Made by a program: the position numbers and the translations under genes
In this document: positions 1 to 7,812 of the stretch, piece by piece
How the letters are laid out: each line of letters starts with the position of its first letter
Numbering within the stretch: position 1 is the stretch's first letter
Virus record (IMG/VR): IMGVR_UViG_3300042478_001571
Location: 1-24,226 of that record
Length of the DNA stretch: 24,226 bases
Strand: one strand, 5' to 3'
DNA from: a virus
The notes under the pieces: generated by a model
Told to the model about the DNA's origin: nothing
What the model saw: the letters and a program-made list of their open reading frames with translations, nothing else
Databases searched by the model: none

Positions 1-953
1 CCGGCGGCCATCATTGCGTCCCAAACTCTGCGGTCTTGGCACATTGTAGCAACGGCGGCGACTTTCATTCCCATATCAAAAAGAGTTTTAGATAATTTTA
101 ATCTTTCACAATTTTCGTCACGTATAGTACCACCAGAACTTACACCAAAAATTTGTGTTTGTACCGCACTACTAGAACCAGTAGTACACAAATCGTTGTT
201 ACCACCACTCATCATTGTTGGCGCAACCGCTGTAGGTGGCGGTTGAATTATTCTTTGTGTAATATTACTTTCATTAATATTGCGATTTGTCATGTCACCA
301 GAGTTGACATTGTTATTTGTGTTTGTGCTTGTTGATGCACTAGTATTTGTATTAACATTGTTATTGTTATTTGTCATCGTGCCTGTATTCACATTGTTAT
401 TTGTGTTTACGTTTGTACTGGTGCTTGCACTAACATTGTTATTGTTATTTGTCATCGTGCCAGAATTTATATTATTATTCGTATTCACATTTGTAGATGT
501 GCTGGCGTTGGTGTTGACGTTATTGTTGTTATTAGTCATCGTGCCAGAATTTATATTATTATTCGTATTCACACTCGTAGATGTGCTGGCGTTGGTGTTG
601 ACGTTATTGTTGTTGTACGTCATTGTACCACTATTCACGTTGTTGTTATTGTTCGTAACTGTGCTAGTGGAAGTTGAAGCATTGACGTTATTGTTGTTGT
701 ACGTCATTGTGCCAGTGTTCACGTTATTATTCGTGTTTACACTGGTGCTTGTATTGACATTCGTGGAGACACTATTAACATTAGTGTTATTAGTGTTGAC
801 GGTCGTAGCCGTGCTAGTATTGTTTGTATTTACGGTGCTTGTCGAGGTAGATGTACTGTTTGTGTCTACCAGCGTACTCGAATCATAGGTGGTCTGCGCG
901 ACCGATGACAAAGACATTACAAAAAGCACCATTGCGGTTAGCTTTTTGAACAT
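1..953 (-). CDS. Exported Asn/Thr/Ser-rich repeat protein (partial, C-terminus outside window)
   Basis: The frame is open for 317 codons from ATG at 953-951 to the left edge, preceded by an AAGGA ribosome binding site 6 nt upstream. Residues 1-20 look like a signal peptide: two lysines, a hydrophobic stretch (LTAMVLFVMSLSS) and a possible cleavage site after VAQ. Residues ~30-235 are almost only N, T, S and V, with occasional SGTMT or TGTMT marks every 28 residues. A Pro-rich hinge follows at ~240, then a normal-looking C-terminal domain with two visible Cys (NDLCTTG, DENCERL) and a MCQDRRVWDAM motif at the edge. I recall this C-terminal motif in proteins of marine T4-like phages but know no function. 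The late octamer at 1050-1057 on the same strand suggests late expression, so a virion-associated or periplasmic/secreted product is plausible. It could be an adhesin-like fibre or surface protein; the role is unknown. Confidence 0.85.
   Translation of the reverse strand, partial: MFKKLTAMVLFVMSLSSVAQTTYDSSTLVDTNSTSTSTSTVNTNNTSTATTVNTNNTNVNSVSTNVNTSTSVNTNNNVNTGTMTYNNNNVNASTSTSTVTNNNNNVNSGTMTYNNNNVNTNASTSTSVNTNNNINSGTMTNNNNNVNTNASTSTNVNTNNNINSGTMTNNNNNVSASTSTNVNTNNNVNTGTMTNNNNNVNTNTSASTSTNTNNNVNSGDMTNRNINESNITQRIIQPPPTAVAPTMMSGGNNDLCTTGSSSAVQTQIFGVSSGGTIRDENCERLKLSKTLFDMGMKVAAVATMCQDRRVWDAMMAA
295..780 (-). repeat. Tandem 84-bp (28-codon) repeat array inside the exported protein gene
   Basis: The GTGCCA/GTACCA-type mark, which encodes the SGT or TGT of each unit, recurs at 295, 379, 457, 541, 625 and 709. 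The spacings are 84, 78, 84, 84 and 84 bp, all multiples of three. The units starting at 457 and 541 are nearly identical at DNA level, and outer units are more diverged. The period keeps the reading frame, so unit gain or loss by recombination would change protein length without frameshift. Confidence 0.85.
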
Positions 954-981
954 TTATTTTCCTTTTTAACCACTATTTTGA

Positions 982-1010
982 TTGACAAAAAATCATTTTG
1001 TATGTATAAT
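982..1010 (+). promoter_or_regulatory. Perfect sigma70-type promoter driving the replication genes
   Basis: TTGACA at 982-987 and TATAAT at 1005-1010 are separated by exactly 17 nt, the full bacterial vegetative consensus. Transcription would start near 1017 and give a leader of about 63 nt before the gene at 1080. In T4 such strong host-type promoters are early promoters read by unmodified host RNA polymerase, so early expression of the DNA polymerase/UvsX/helicase group is inferred. Confidence 0.85.
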
Positions 1011-1049
1011 CACAAAGTCAAATAGGAATAATTTTTCTATCAATACATA
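1001..1049. promoter_or_regulatory. Inverted repeat linking the divergent promoters
   Basis: TATGTAT at 1001-1007 and its reverse complement ATACATA at 1043-1049 form a 7-bp inverted repeat with a 35-nt spacer. The left arm overlaps the rightward -10 element and the right arm abuts the leftward late octamer. It could be an operator or could fold in the leftward leader RNA. In AT-rich DNA a 7-bp match may also be chance. Confidence 0.3.
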
Positions 1050-1057
1050 TATTTATA
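1050..1057 (-). promoter_or_regulatory. T4-type late promoter octamer for the leftward gene
   Basis: Read on the minus strand the sequence is TATAAATA, the T4 late consensus recognised by gp55-type sigma with the sliding clamp. It lies ~97 nt upstream of the start codon at 953 and points at that gene, giving a predicted leader of about 85-90 nt. No other good promoter for the leftward gene is visible in the 126-nt intergenic region. Confidence 0.7.
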
Positions 1058-1079
1058 AACTTTTCGAAAAGGTAAAAAA

Positions 1080-1391
1080 ATGAAAATCTTAACAGCCAAA
1101 TTAATTACACACGAAGAAATTTTAGGTGAAGTGGAAAAAGAAAGTATGGAATCAATCACTTTCAAAAATCCTGTGGCAATTTCTATTGTCCGAGGTAAAG
1201 ATGGGGCACCAAATGTAGGATTTTCACCTTTTCCATTACATGCCGAACAAAAATCCGGATTTATTATTGACATAGATAAGAGAAATATTGTATACTCTTA
1301 CGAACCCGCAGAAGATTTCAAAAGCAACTACAACCAATTATTCGGGTCTGGCATCATTCTACCCAAACAACAAAGCATCATTACCGGTTAA
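1080..1391 (+). CDS. Small conserved phage protein, possible LSm/Hfq-like fold
   Basis: 103 aa, first gene of the early transcript, with an AAAAGG ribosome binding site 7 nt before ATG. The N-terminal half (KLITHEEILGEVE, then ITFKNPVAISIV) has the short alternating strands and the initial 'target-the-RNA' look of Sm/LSm proteins. The second half contains FSPFPLHAEQ and a run of hydrophobic strands (GFIIDID, NIVYSYEP). From memory, homologues in marine T4-like phages have been described as Sm-like, but I cannot confirm this here. Its stop overlaps the polymerase start (TAATG at 1389-1393), so the two are translationally coupled. T4 has a translational repressor (RegA) near gene 43; an RNA-binding role for this protein would fit, but that is inference. 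Confidence 0.8.
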   Translation: MKILTAKLITHEEILGEVEKESMESITFKNPVAISIVRGKDGAPNVGFSPFPLHAEQKSGFIIDIDKRNIVYSYEPAEDFKSNYNQLFGSGIILPKQQSIITG

Positions 1392-3934
1392 TGTCTAATT
1401 TCTACACCAATGTTCAAGCCCTAGGCGGCAAGATCCTGTATCGCGGGATCATGGACGGAAAACGTATCAAACAAAAGGTTGACTACGAGCCATCACTATA
1501 TCTTCCTGCCAAAAAAGATAAAGGCACTCACAAATCCCTTGATGGTCTGGACTTGTCTGAAAAACGTTTCGACAGTATCTACGAAGCGCGAGAATTCTTT
1601 AAGAAGTATGACGGCATTCCTGGTGCACCAAAAATCTATGGTAACACCAGGTACGAATATGCATTCATTGCAGATCAACATCCTACGATGGTTGATTGGG
1701 ATCAGGATAAAGTTTCTATCGCTATCGTAGATATTGAGGTTGGTTCAGAAAATGGATTTCCCGATCCTTATCTGGCCAACGAACCCATCACCGCAATTGC
1801 AATCACTTATATCAACGGCAAAACCTATGTGTTCGGATGTGGTGATTATGAAGTACAAGGTGACGAAGTTTATATTAAGTGTAAAGATGAATGGACTCTT
1901 TGCAAGAAGTTCCTGATGTTGTGGTCAGACAATTGCCCAGACGTTATCACTGGTTGGAACACAAAGTTTTTCGATATTCCTTATCTCGTTAATCGTTTTC
2001 GTAAAATCTTGGGTGAAGATGACACGAAGAAACTTTCGCCTTGGAATTATATTTCCGAACGCAAAACAAACATCAATGGCAGAATGTTAATTGCCTATAG
2101 TTTTGTTGGTGTCGAATCTCTAGACTACATCGAACTCTACAAATGGTATGCGCCGGGTGGCAAGTCACAAGAATCTTATCGTCTTGATAATATTGCAAAC
2201 GTTGAACTTGGTGAAGGTAAAATCTCATACGATGAATATGAAAACTTGCATCAATTGTATCGATTGAACTTCCAGAAGTTTATTGAATATAACATCAAAG
2301 ACGTTAAACTGATTCTTAAACTGGAAGATAAACTGAAACTGTTGGAACTGGCACTGACTCTTGCATATGATACCAAGTGTAACTATGAAGATGTGTTTGC
2401 ACAGACACGCATGTGGGATTCACTGACATATTCCTATCTACTGCAACAGAAGATCATTGTACCACCACGTGAGGTGCAGGACAAAGATTCCGCATTCGAA
2501 GGTGCATATGTTAAAGAACCTCAGGTTGGCCTACACAACTGGGTTGCCAGTTTCGACTTGAACAGTCTGTATCCTCACCTGATGATGCAGTATAACATTT
2601 CGCCAGAAACTCTAATCGAACCGGCAGACTACACACAAGAAATGCGTGATGTTCTATCGCAAGGTGTTTCCGTTGACAAACTTTTGAAATGTCAAATTGA
2701 CACATCAAGTTTATCTGGTGTTACAATCACACCAAATGGACAATACTTTCGAACAGATGTTCAAGGTTTCTTGCCTAAGATGATGGAAGAAATGTATATT
2801 GACCGCAGCAAATTCAAAAAGATGATGTTGGCTGCGAAACAGGAATATGAAAATGAAACCGATGATTCAAAGAAGTATGACATTGAGAAACGGATCGCGA
2901 GATACAACAACCTACAACTCGCTAAGAAAGTCTCTCTCAATTCTGCTTATGGTGCTTTGGGTTCTCAGTATTTTAGATTTTACGACCTACGGATGGCTCT
3001 GGGTGTCACTACTGCTGGCCAGCTTTCTATTCGTTGGATTGAAAATAAGATTAACCAGTACATGAATAATGTTCTTAAAACGGAAGGTGTTGATTATGTC
3101 ATTGCATCAGATACTGACTCAATCTATCTCAATCTTGGACCTTTGGTGCAACATGCGATGGGGGACAGAAGTCAAGATATTAACAAGGCGATATCCTTCA
3201 TGGATAAAGTTTGTGAGACTAAGATTCAACCGTTTATTGACAAGTCTTATGCAGAACTTGCTGACTATGTTAAGGCATATTCACAAAAGATGCAAATGAA
3301 ACGTGAAGGTCTGTCCAACAAAGGTGTTTGGACTGCCAAGAAGCGTTATATCTTAAACGTGTACAACAACGAAGGTGTTCAATATAAAGAACCACAGATG
3401 AAGGTCATGGGACTGGAAATGATTAAATCATCCACACCATCGGCAATCCGTGAAAAGATGAAAGCGGCAATTCAGTTGATGATGACCGGTAATGAAAATG
3501 ATGTTCAAAACTTCATTGCGAATTTCAGAGAAGAATTCAAAAGATTGCCACCAGAAGAAATATCTTTTCCGCGTGGTCTCAATGGCCTGAACACATATTC
3601 TGATTCGGTTACACTATATAAGAAAGGTACACCAATTCATGTTAAAGGTGCAATTCTATACAATCACAATCTGAAATTGATGGGATTGGAAAAGAAGTAT
3701 CAGAAGATTCAAGAAGGTGAAAAAATCAAATTCACCTATCTCAAAATGCCAAATCACTTCAAAGATACCGTTATTTCTTTCCCTTCCAGAATACCAAAAG
3801 AGTTTGAACTTGACAGGTATATTGATTACGATGTACAATTCGACAAAGCATTTTTGGAACCAATTCGTGTGATATTGGATTGTATGAAATGGAAAGTTGA
3901 GAAGAACAATTCTTTGGAAGACTTCTTCAGTTGA
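1391..3934 (+). CDS. 43: DNA polymerase, family B, T4 gp43 type
   Basis: 847 aa (T4 gp43 is 898). It is the replicative polymerase with 3'-5' proofreading exonuclease. Exonuclease motifs: I at D114-x-E116 (VDIEVGSENG), II at WNTKFFD 189-195, III at YNIKD 300-304. Polymerase motifs: A at DLNSLYP 389-395, B at KVSLNSAYG 513-521, C at DTDS 574-577, and KKRY at 650-653. The C-terminus ends SLEDFFS, resembling the sliding-clamp-binding tail of T4/RB69 polymerase. All catalytic residues are present and no intein or split is seen. The start overlaps the upstream stop by one base (TAATG). It is followed after 17 nt by uvsX. Confidence 0.98.
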   Translation: MSNFYTNVQALGGKILYRGIMDGKRIKQKVDYEPSLYLPAKKDKGTHKSLDGLDLSEKRFDSIYEAREFFKKYDGIPGAPKIYGNTRYEYAFIADQHPTMVDWDQDKVSIAIVDIEVGSENGFPDPYLANEPITAIAITYINGKTYVFGCGDYEVQGDEVYIKCKDEWTLCKKFLMLWSDNCPDVITGWNTKFFDIPYLVNRFRKILGEDDTKKLSPWNYISERKTNINGRMLIAYSFVGVESLDYIELYKWYAPGGKSQESYRLDNIANVELGEGKISYDEYENLHQLYRLNFQKFIEYNIKDVKLILKLEDKLKLLELALTLAYDTKCNYEDVFAQTRMWDSLTYSYLLQQKIIVPPREVQDKDSAFEGAYVKEPQVGLHNWVASFDLNSLYPHLMMQYNISPETLIEPADYTQEMRDVLSQGVSVDKLLKCQIDTSSLSGVTITPNGQYFRTDVQGFLPKMMEEMYIDRSKFKKMMLAAKQEYENETDDSKKYDIEKRIARYNNLQLAKKVSLNSAYGALGSQYFRFYDLRMALGVTTAGQLSIRWIENKINQYMNNVLKTEGVDYVIASDTDSIYLNLGPLVQHAMGDRSQDINKAISFMDKVCETKIQPFIDKSYAELADYVKAYSQKMQMKREGLSNKGVWTAKKRYILNVYNNEGVQYKEPQMKVMGLEMIKSSTPSAIREKMKAAIQLMMTGNENDVQNFIANFREEFKRLPPEEISFPRGLNGLNTYSDSVTLYKKGTPIHVKGAILYNHNLKLMGLEKKYQKIQEGEKIKFTYLKMPNHFKDTVISFPSRIPKEFELDRYIDYDVQFDKAFLEPIRVILDCMKWKVEKNNSLEDFFS

Positions 3935-3951
3935 AATGAAAAGGAAATTAT

Positions 3952-5007
3952 ATGAGTATTCTTGATAAAATTAAAAAGAACAGTAGTATCAAAGATTCTG
4001 CTATTCTGGCGAAATCAAAATTCTTTACCGAAAAAGATATGATTCCAACGGCAGTTCCAGCAATCAATATTGCATTGTCTGGTAAGCTAGATGGTGGTCT
4101 AACACCAGGTCTTACGATGTGGGCTGGTCCATCTAAACATTTTAAGACTGCATTTTCTCTGTTGATGGCTAAGTCTTATCTAGATAAATATCCTGATGCA
4201 GCACTGCTATTTTACGATTCCGAATTCGGTACTCCGCAGTCCTATTTCGATAGTTTTGGTATCGACACTGAGCGAGTGCTTCATACTCCTCTTACAGATA
4301 TTGAACAATTAAAGTTTGATGTGATGCAACAGTTGACACAATTAGAACGTGGTGAACATCTTATCATTGTGATTGATTCAATTGGCAACCTTGCATCCAA
4401 GAAAGAGGTCGAAGATGCACTTGAGGGCAAATCTGTTGCAGATATGTCACGCGCAAAACAAGTTAAGAGTTTGTTCCGTATGGTGACACCACACTTGTCA
4501 CTAAAAGATATTCCAATGATTGTTGTCAATCACACATACAAAGAAATCGGTATGTTCCCGAAAGACATTGTTGGCGGTGGTACAGGCTCTTATTACTCAG
4601 CAGATAATATCTTCATTATTGGGCGCCAACAAGAAAAAGAAGGAACTGAAATTGTTGGTTATAACTTCATTATTAACGTAGAAAAGAGTAGGTATGTTAA
4701 AGAAAAATCTAAAATCCCTGTGTCTGTATCTTTTGATGGTGGTATTAGCCGTTGGTCAGGTTTACTTGATATTGCATTGGAATCCGGACATGTCATCAAA
4801 CCCTCAAATGGGTGGTATAGCAAAGTGGATGTTTCCTCCGGTGAAGTAGAAGATAAGAAGTATCGGGAAAAGGACACTCACTCAAAAGAGTTCTGGTTGT
4901 CTGTTTTGAAACAAAAATCTTTCCAAGAATTTGTTGAAAATAAGTATCGTGTTGCTGCAAGTGAAATCATGCAAAGCGAGAACGATGAGGGTGTTTTAAA
5001 TGATTGA
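3952..5007 (+). CDS. uvsX: UvsX, RecA-family recombinase
   Basis: 351 aa. It catalyses strand invasion for recombination-dependent replication and repair in T4-like phages. The ATP site has Walker A GPSKHFKT at 59-66, the characteristic UvsX form with Ser-Lys-x-Phe-Lys, and Walker B LIIVID at 137-142. FYDSEFG around 87-93 places the catalytic Glu92, and the Gly-rich GGGTGSYYSADN segment matches the DNA-binding loop region. A clear AAAAGGA ribosome binding site precedes the ATG. Its end overlaps the next start by 8 nt. The order polymerase-uvsX-small gene-gp41 helicase matches T4-like phages, where these proteins work in one replisome/recombination machine. Confidence 0.96.
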   Translation: MSILDKIKKNSSIKDSAILAKSKFFTEKDMIPTAVPAINIALSGKLDGGLTPGLTMWAGPSKHFKTAFSLLMAKSYLDKYPDAALLFYDSEFGTPQSYFDSFGIDTERVLHTPLTDIEQLKFDVMQQLTQLERGEHLIIVIDSIGNLASKKEVEDALEGKSVADMSRAKQVKSLFRMVTPHLSLKDIPMIVVNHTYKEIGMFPKDIVGGGTGSYYSADNIFIIGRQQEKEGTEIVGYNFIINVEKSRYVKEKSKIPVSVSFDGGISRWSGLLDIALESGHVIKPSNGWYSKVDVSSGEVEDKKYREKDTHSKEFWLSVLKQKSFQEFVENKYRVAASEIMQSENDEGVLND

Positions 5008-5323
5008 GGGTATTGATTTCTGTTACATATATCCTAAGAATGATGCAACAACAGTTCACATCAGACTTCTACAAGGACCTTATAAAGATACCGTATTTAA
5101 ATATGGTAAGGTTAAAATAAAAGAAGAAAGTGACGGAGTTCATTTACTTTTTGCTTATGATGTGTTAGAATCTGAAATCAAGAAACCAGCAAAGCTGGAA
5201 AAAGATGAAGATTTCAAAAATTATATTGGTGACTTATTGGTAGAAATAATGTCATTTAATATGGATGAGGATATTATTGATGAAACTGGAACAGACAATA
5301 CTGAAAAACCTAATTTACAATGA
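5000..5323 (+). CDS. Small protein between uvsX and the helicase (position of T4 gene 40)
   Basis: 107 aa, starting inside the end of uvsX (8-nt overlap; the Shine-Dalgarno-like GAGGG lies in uvsX codons). The N-terminal ~70 residues look like a compact beta-rich domain (IDFCYIYP, VHIRLLQGPYKDTVFKYGKVKI, VHLLFAYDVL). They are followed by an acidic helix (KLEKDEDFKNYIGDLLVEIMSF) and an acidic tail. There are no membrane segments, unlike what is described for T4 gp40, so only position is shared. The tail overlaps the helicase start by 44 nt. No function can be assigned; translational coupling with UvsX and gp41 suggests a replication accessory role. Confidence 0.85.
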   Translation: MIEGIDFCYIYPKNDATTVHIRLLQGPYKDTVFKYGKVKIKEESDGVHLLFAYDVLESEIKKPAKLEKDEDFKNYIGDLLVEIMSFNMDEDIIDETGTDNTEKPNLQ

Positions 5324-6671
5324 TGAGTATCTACGCAAAGTTTTACCTTTCATAAAATCCGAGTATTTCACCGACAGAACCGACAAGACGATTTTTAATC
5401 AAATCGCATCGTTCGTTGAAACCTACAATTCGACACCATCAATCGAGTCGTTAGTTTTATCTATTAAAGAAAATAGAAATCTGACAGAAACAGAACTAGA
5501 AAAATGCGAATCGTATCTTAAAGAAATTCAAGACGGTAAAAAAGAAGAATCCAAGATCGAATGGCTTGTAGACAAGACAGAACATTTTTGCCAAGAAAAA
5601 GCAATTTACAATGCAGTTCTCGGTTCAATTTCTATTCTTGATGGTAAAGATAAGACACATGATAAGGGTCAGATTCCCAAGATTCTCTCTGATGCACTAG
5701 CTGTCAGTTTCGACAGTTCCGTTGGTCACGATTATCTGGAAAATTCAGATGATCGTTTTGACTTTTATCACCGCAAAGAAGAAAAGATTCCTTTCGATTT
5801 GGAATACTTCAACAAAATCACCAAAGGTGGTCTTCCTGCAAAGACATTGAATATTGCTCTTGCAGGCACTGGCGTTGGTAAAAGTTTGTTCATGTGTCAC
5901 GTTGCTGCATCATGTATGGTTCAAGGCAAGAATGTGCTATATATCACCATGGAAATGGCTGAAGAAAAGATCGCAGAACGTATCGATGCGAACTTGTTGA
6001 ACGTCACTGTTGATGATTTGGTCAACTTATCTAAGGATGCGTATGACAAAAGAATCGCAAAATTAAGAGAGAAAACTGTTGGTAAACTAATCATCAAAGA
6101 ATACCCAACAGCAGCAGCATCAGTAACACATTTTAGGACATTGTTGAATGAACTCAATCTCAAGAAAAGCTTTGTTCCTGATATTATCTTTGTGGATTAC
6201 CTCAATATTTGTTGTAGTTCTCGCGTTAAGGCAGGATCAAACGTCAACAGTTATACCTATGTTAAGGCAATCGCAGAGGAATTGCGAGGTCTTGCCGTTG
6301 AGTTCGGATTACCAATTGTTTCTGCGACACAAACAACAAGAAGTGGATATACTTCTTCCGACCCCGGATTGGAAGACACAAGTGAGTCTTTTGGTTTGCC
6401 CGCTACAGCAGACTTGATGTTTGCACTGATTTCTTCCGAAGAACTGGAAGAACTCGGTCAGATCATGGTCAAACAGTTGAAGAATCGTTATTCTGATCCA
6501 ACACAATACAAACGATTCAGTCTTGGTATTGACAGAGCGAAGATGAGACTGTATGATGTAGAACAATCTGCACAAGATGATATCATTGATTCGGGTAAAG
6601 ATAAACCGTTGAACACTTTTGGTAATAGAGAAATGAAAGCCAAAAAAGCTTTCGAAGGTTTTAAAGTATGA
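5280..6671 (+). CDS. 41: Replicative DNA helicase, T4 gp41 / DnaB family
   Basis: 463 aa from ATG 5280. This start is chosen because GAGG at 5267-5270 is well spaced and the N-terminus (MKLEQTILKNLIYND) then matches the way DnaB-type N-terminal domains begin. An ATG at 5265 would add five residues but has no ribosome binding site. The N-terminal helical domain spans ~1-150. The RecA-like motor has Walker A GTGVGKS at 196-202, a DnaB-typical YITMEMAEEKIAERI stretch at ~221-235, Walker B FVDYL at ~304-308, and QLKNRYSDP near the C-terminus for the KNR-type helicase motif. It unwinds the fork 5'-3' as a hexamer. The stop overlaps the next start (ATGA). No gp61 primase or gp59 loader gene is in this window. 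Confidence 0.96.
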   Translation: MKLEQTILKNLIYNDEYLRKVLPFIKSEYFTDRTDKTIFNQIASFVETYNSTPSIESLVLSIKENRNLTETELEKCESYLKEIQDGKKEESKIEWLVDKTEHFCQEKAIYNAVLGSISILDGKDKTHDKGQIPKILSDALAVSFDSSVGHDYLENSDDRFDFYHRKEEKIPFDLEYFNKITKGGLPAKTLNIALAGTGVGKSLFMCHVAASCMVQGKNVLYITMEMAEEKIAERIDANLLNVTVDDLVNLSKDAYDKRIAKLREKTVGKLIIKEYPTAAASVTHFRTLLNELNLKKSFVPDIIFVDYLNICCSSRVKAGSNVNSYTYVKAIAEELRGLAVEFGLPIVSATQTTRSGYTSSDPGLEDTSESFGLPATADLMFALISSEELEELGQIMVKQLKNRYSDPTQYKRFSLGIDRAKMRLYDVEQSAQDDIIDSGKDKPLNTFGNREMKAKKAFEGFKV

Positions 6672-7777
6672 TCTTGAGCACAGACGATGCAATTCACTGT
6701 GCAAAAGTATTTAAAGATTACTTTGGTGAATTCAATCGAATCGATGAATACATGCGAAATCAGAAGTTGGCATCTCTTTCTGAAATGCCAAGCAATCCTC
6801 TTTTTCCATTAGAAGATGATTTGTTTTCGGATTTCACTGTGCATCCATCCGATATGGATTTTGAAGTCTGTGAGATTCCAATTGATCAATGGGAAAATCT
6901 ACTGAATATCACCAGTTCTCACATCAATATTTCTCCTGTTGGTCGCCAGGTTCGTCTGGCTGTTATCGAAAAGAACACCAAGAAAATTATTGGTTTCATT
7001 CGCCTTGGTTCTCCAGTAATCAATATGAAACCGAGAAATGAAATGTTGGCGCAGGTGTTCACTCAACAACCAGAATGGGCAAAACGATTTAATGATTCTG
7101 CAATGATGGGATTCGTAATCGTTCCCGCACAACCATTTGGTTACAATTATCTTGGTGGTAAACTTCTTGCAAGTATTTGTACATCACATGAAGTTCGTGA
7201 AATCGTCAACAAGAAATACAATATGAACCTGTGTTTGTTTGAGACAACCAGTTTGTATGGTAGTACAAAGACAGTTTCTCAATATGATGGCATGAAACCT
7301 TTCATTCGTTTCAAAGGTTTAACTGACAGTGATTTTGTACCACTTATGCACGGTAAACCATACGAAGACCTGAAAAGTTTTGTTGAAAGTAGAGTTGGTG
7401 ATATCGTTGATCCCGAATCATCAAGTAAGAAACTTAAAACAACAATGACAATCATTGCTATGACTAAGAGTGCATTAAAGGCTGACAAAGACGCTTTAAG
7501 TGAATTTAATGATACAATAAGTAAAGCGAAGAATCTGACAGAACAGAAGAGGTATTACATCAGTGATTATGGTTTTAATAACATGGTTGATTATGTCAAC
7601 TGCAAAACTGACAAATTAATTCCTGGTGAAAACCATGAGAAACACTATCTTGAAAATCTGATCAGATGGTGGAAAAACAAGGCAACGAGCCGTTATACTA
7701 ATCTGAACGAAGAAAAGAAATTGAAAACTGATCTAGAGGTTTGGACTTCAGGTAAAGAGATACAAATCATAAGATGA
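6668..7777 (+). CDS. DruA / DUF4338-like phage protein
   Basis: 369 aa, starting in the helicase stop (ATGA). The central part, ~90-215, has the order of features I associate with DUF4338 (the DruA family): RLAVIEKNTKKIIGFIRLGSP, then MMGFVIVPAQPFGYNYLGGKLLASI, then LCLFETTSLYGSTK. This means a strand pair ending in a Gly, an 'IVP.....LGGKLLA' helix and a 'FETTSLYG' strand. The C-terminal third is Lys-rich and helical. DruA is the core protein of the Druantia anti-phage system; its biochemical role in phages is unknown. Sitting in the replication operon next to gp41, it more likely serves replication or nucleic-acid processing than defence. The family assignment is from memory of motifs, not a search. 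Confidence 0.85.
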   Translation: MILSTDDAIHCAKVFKDYFGEFNRIDEYMRNQKLASLSEMPSNPLFPLEDDLFSDFTVHPSDMDFEVCEIPIDQWENLLNITSSHINISPVGRQVRLAVIEKNTKKIIGFIRLGSPVINMKPRNEMLAQVFTQQPEWAKRFNDSAMMGFVIVPAQPFGYNYLGGKLLASICTSHEVREIVNKKYNMNLCLFETTSLYGSTKTVSQYDGMKPFIRFKGLTDSDFVPLMHGKPYEDLKSFVESRVGDIVDPESSSKKLKTTMTIIAMTKSALKADKDALSEFNDTISKAKNLTEQKRYYISDYGFNNMVDYVNCKTDKLIPGENHEKHYLENLIRWWKNKATSRYTNLNEEKKLKTDLEVWTSGKEIQIIR

Positions 7778-7779
7778 AG

Positions 7780-7794
7780 ACTAAATAATAAATT
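7780..7794 (+). promoter_or_regulatory. Weak late-promoter-like AT box upstream of the nuclease-like gene
   Basis: The 35-nt gap before 7813 holds two overlapping octamers, ACTAAATA (7780-7787) and AATAAATT (7787-7794). Each is one base from NATAAATA. They lie 19-26 nt before the start codon, which has an AGGA ribosome binding site. The match is imperfect and the DNA is AT-rich, so this is only a candidate. Confidence 0.3.
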
Positions 7795-7812
7795 ATAACA
7801 ACAGGAATTGCA

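Noticed and set aside
280-888. 202-codon plus-strand open frame coding an extremely Leu/Val/Phe-rich product
   Set aside because: It is the antisense shadow of the Asn/Thr/Ser repeats on the minus strand (AAC/AAT codons read backward as GTT/ATT); no ribosome binding site, and the minus frame has a signal peptide, promoter and ribosome site.
2673-2678. TTGACA hexamer in the polymerase gene
   Set aside because: No TATAAT-like element at proper spacing and it lies within coding sequence.
4183-4190. GATAAATA octamer inside uvsX
   Set aside because: Matches the relaxed late consensus but is far from any gene start and inside conserved coding sequence; likely chance in AT-rich DNA. AATAAATA at about 17235 inside the kinase fusion is set aside for the same reason.
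5265-5279. Longer helicase start at ATG 5265
   Set aside because: Lacks a ribosome binding site, while ATG 5280 has GAGG at good spacing and gives the usual DnaB-family N-terminus.
6309-6704. 131-codon minus-strand open frame opposite the helicase C-terminus
   Set aside because: Lies wholly opposite conserved helicase sequence, product is Cys/His/Arg-rich without a motif, and no start signals are seen.
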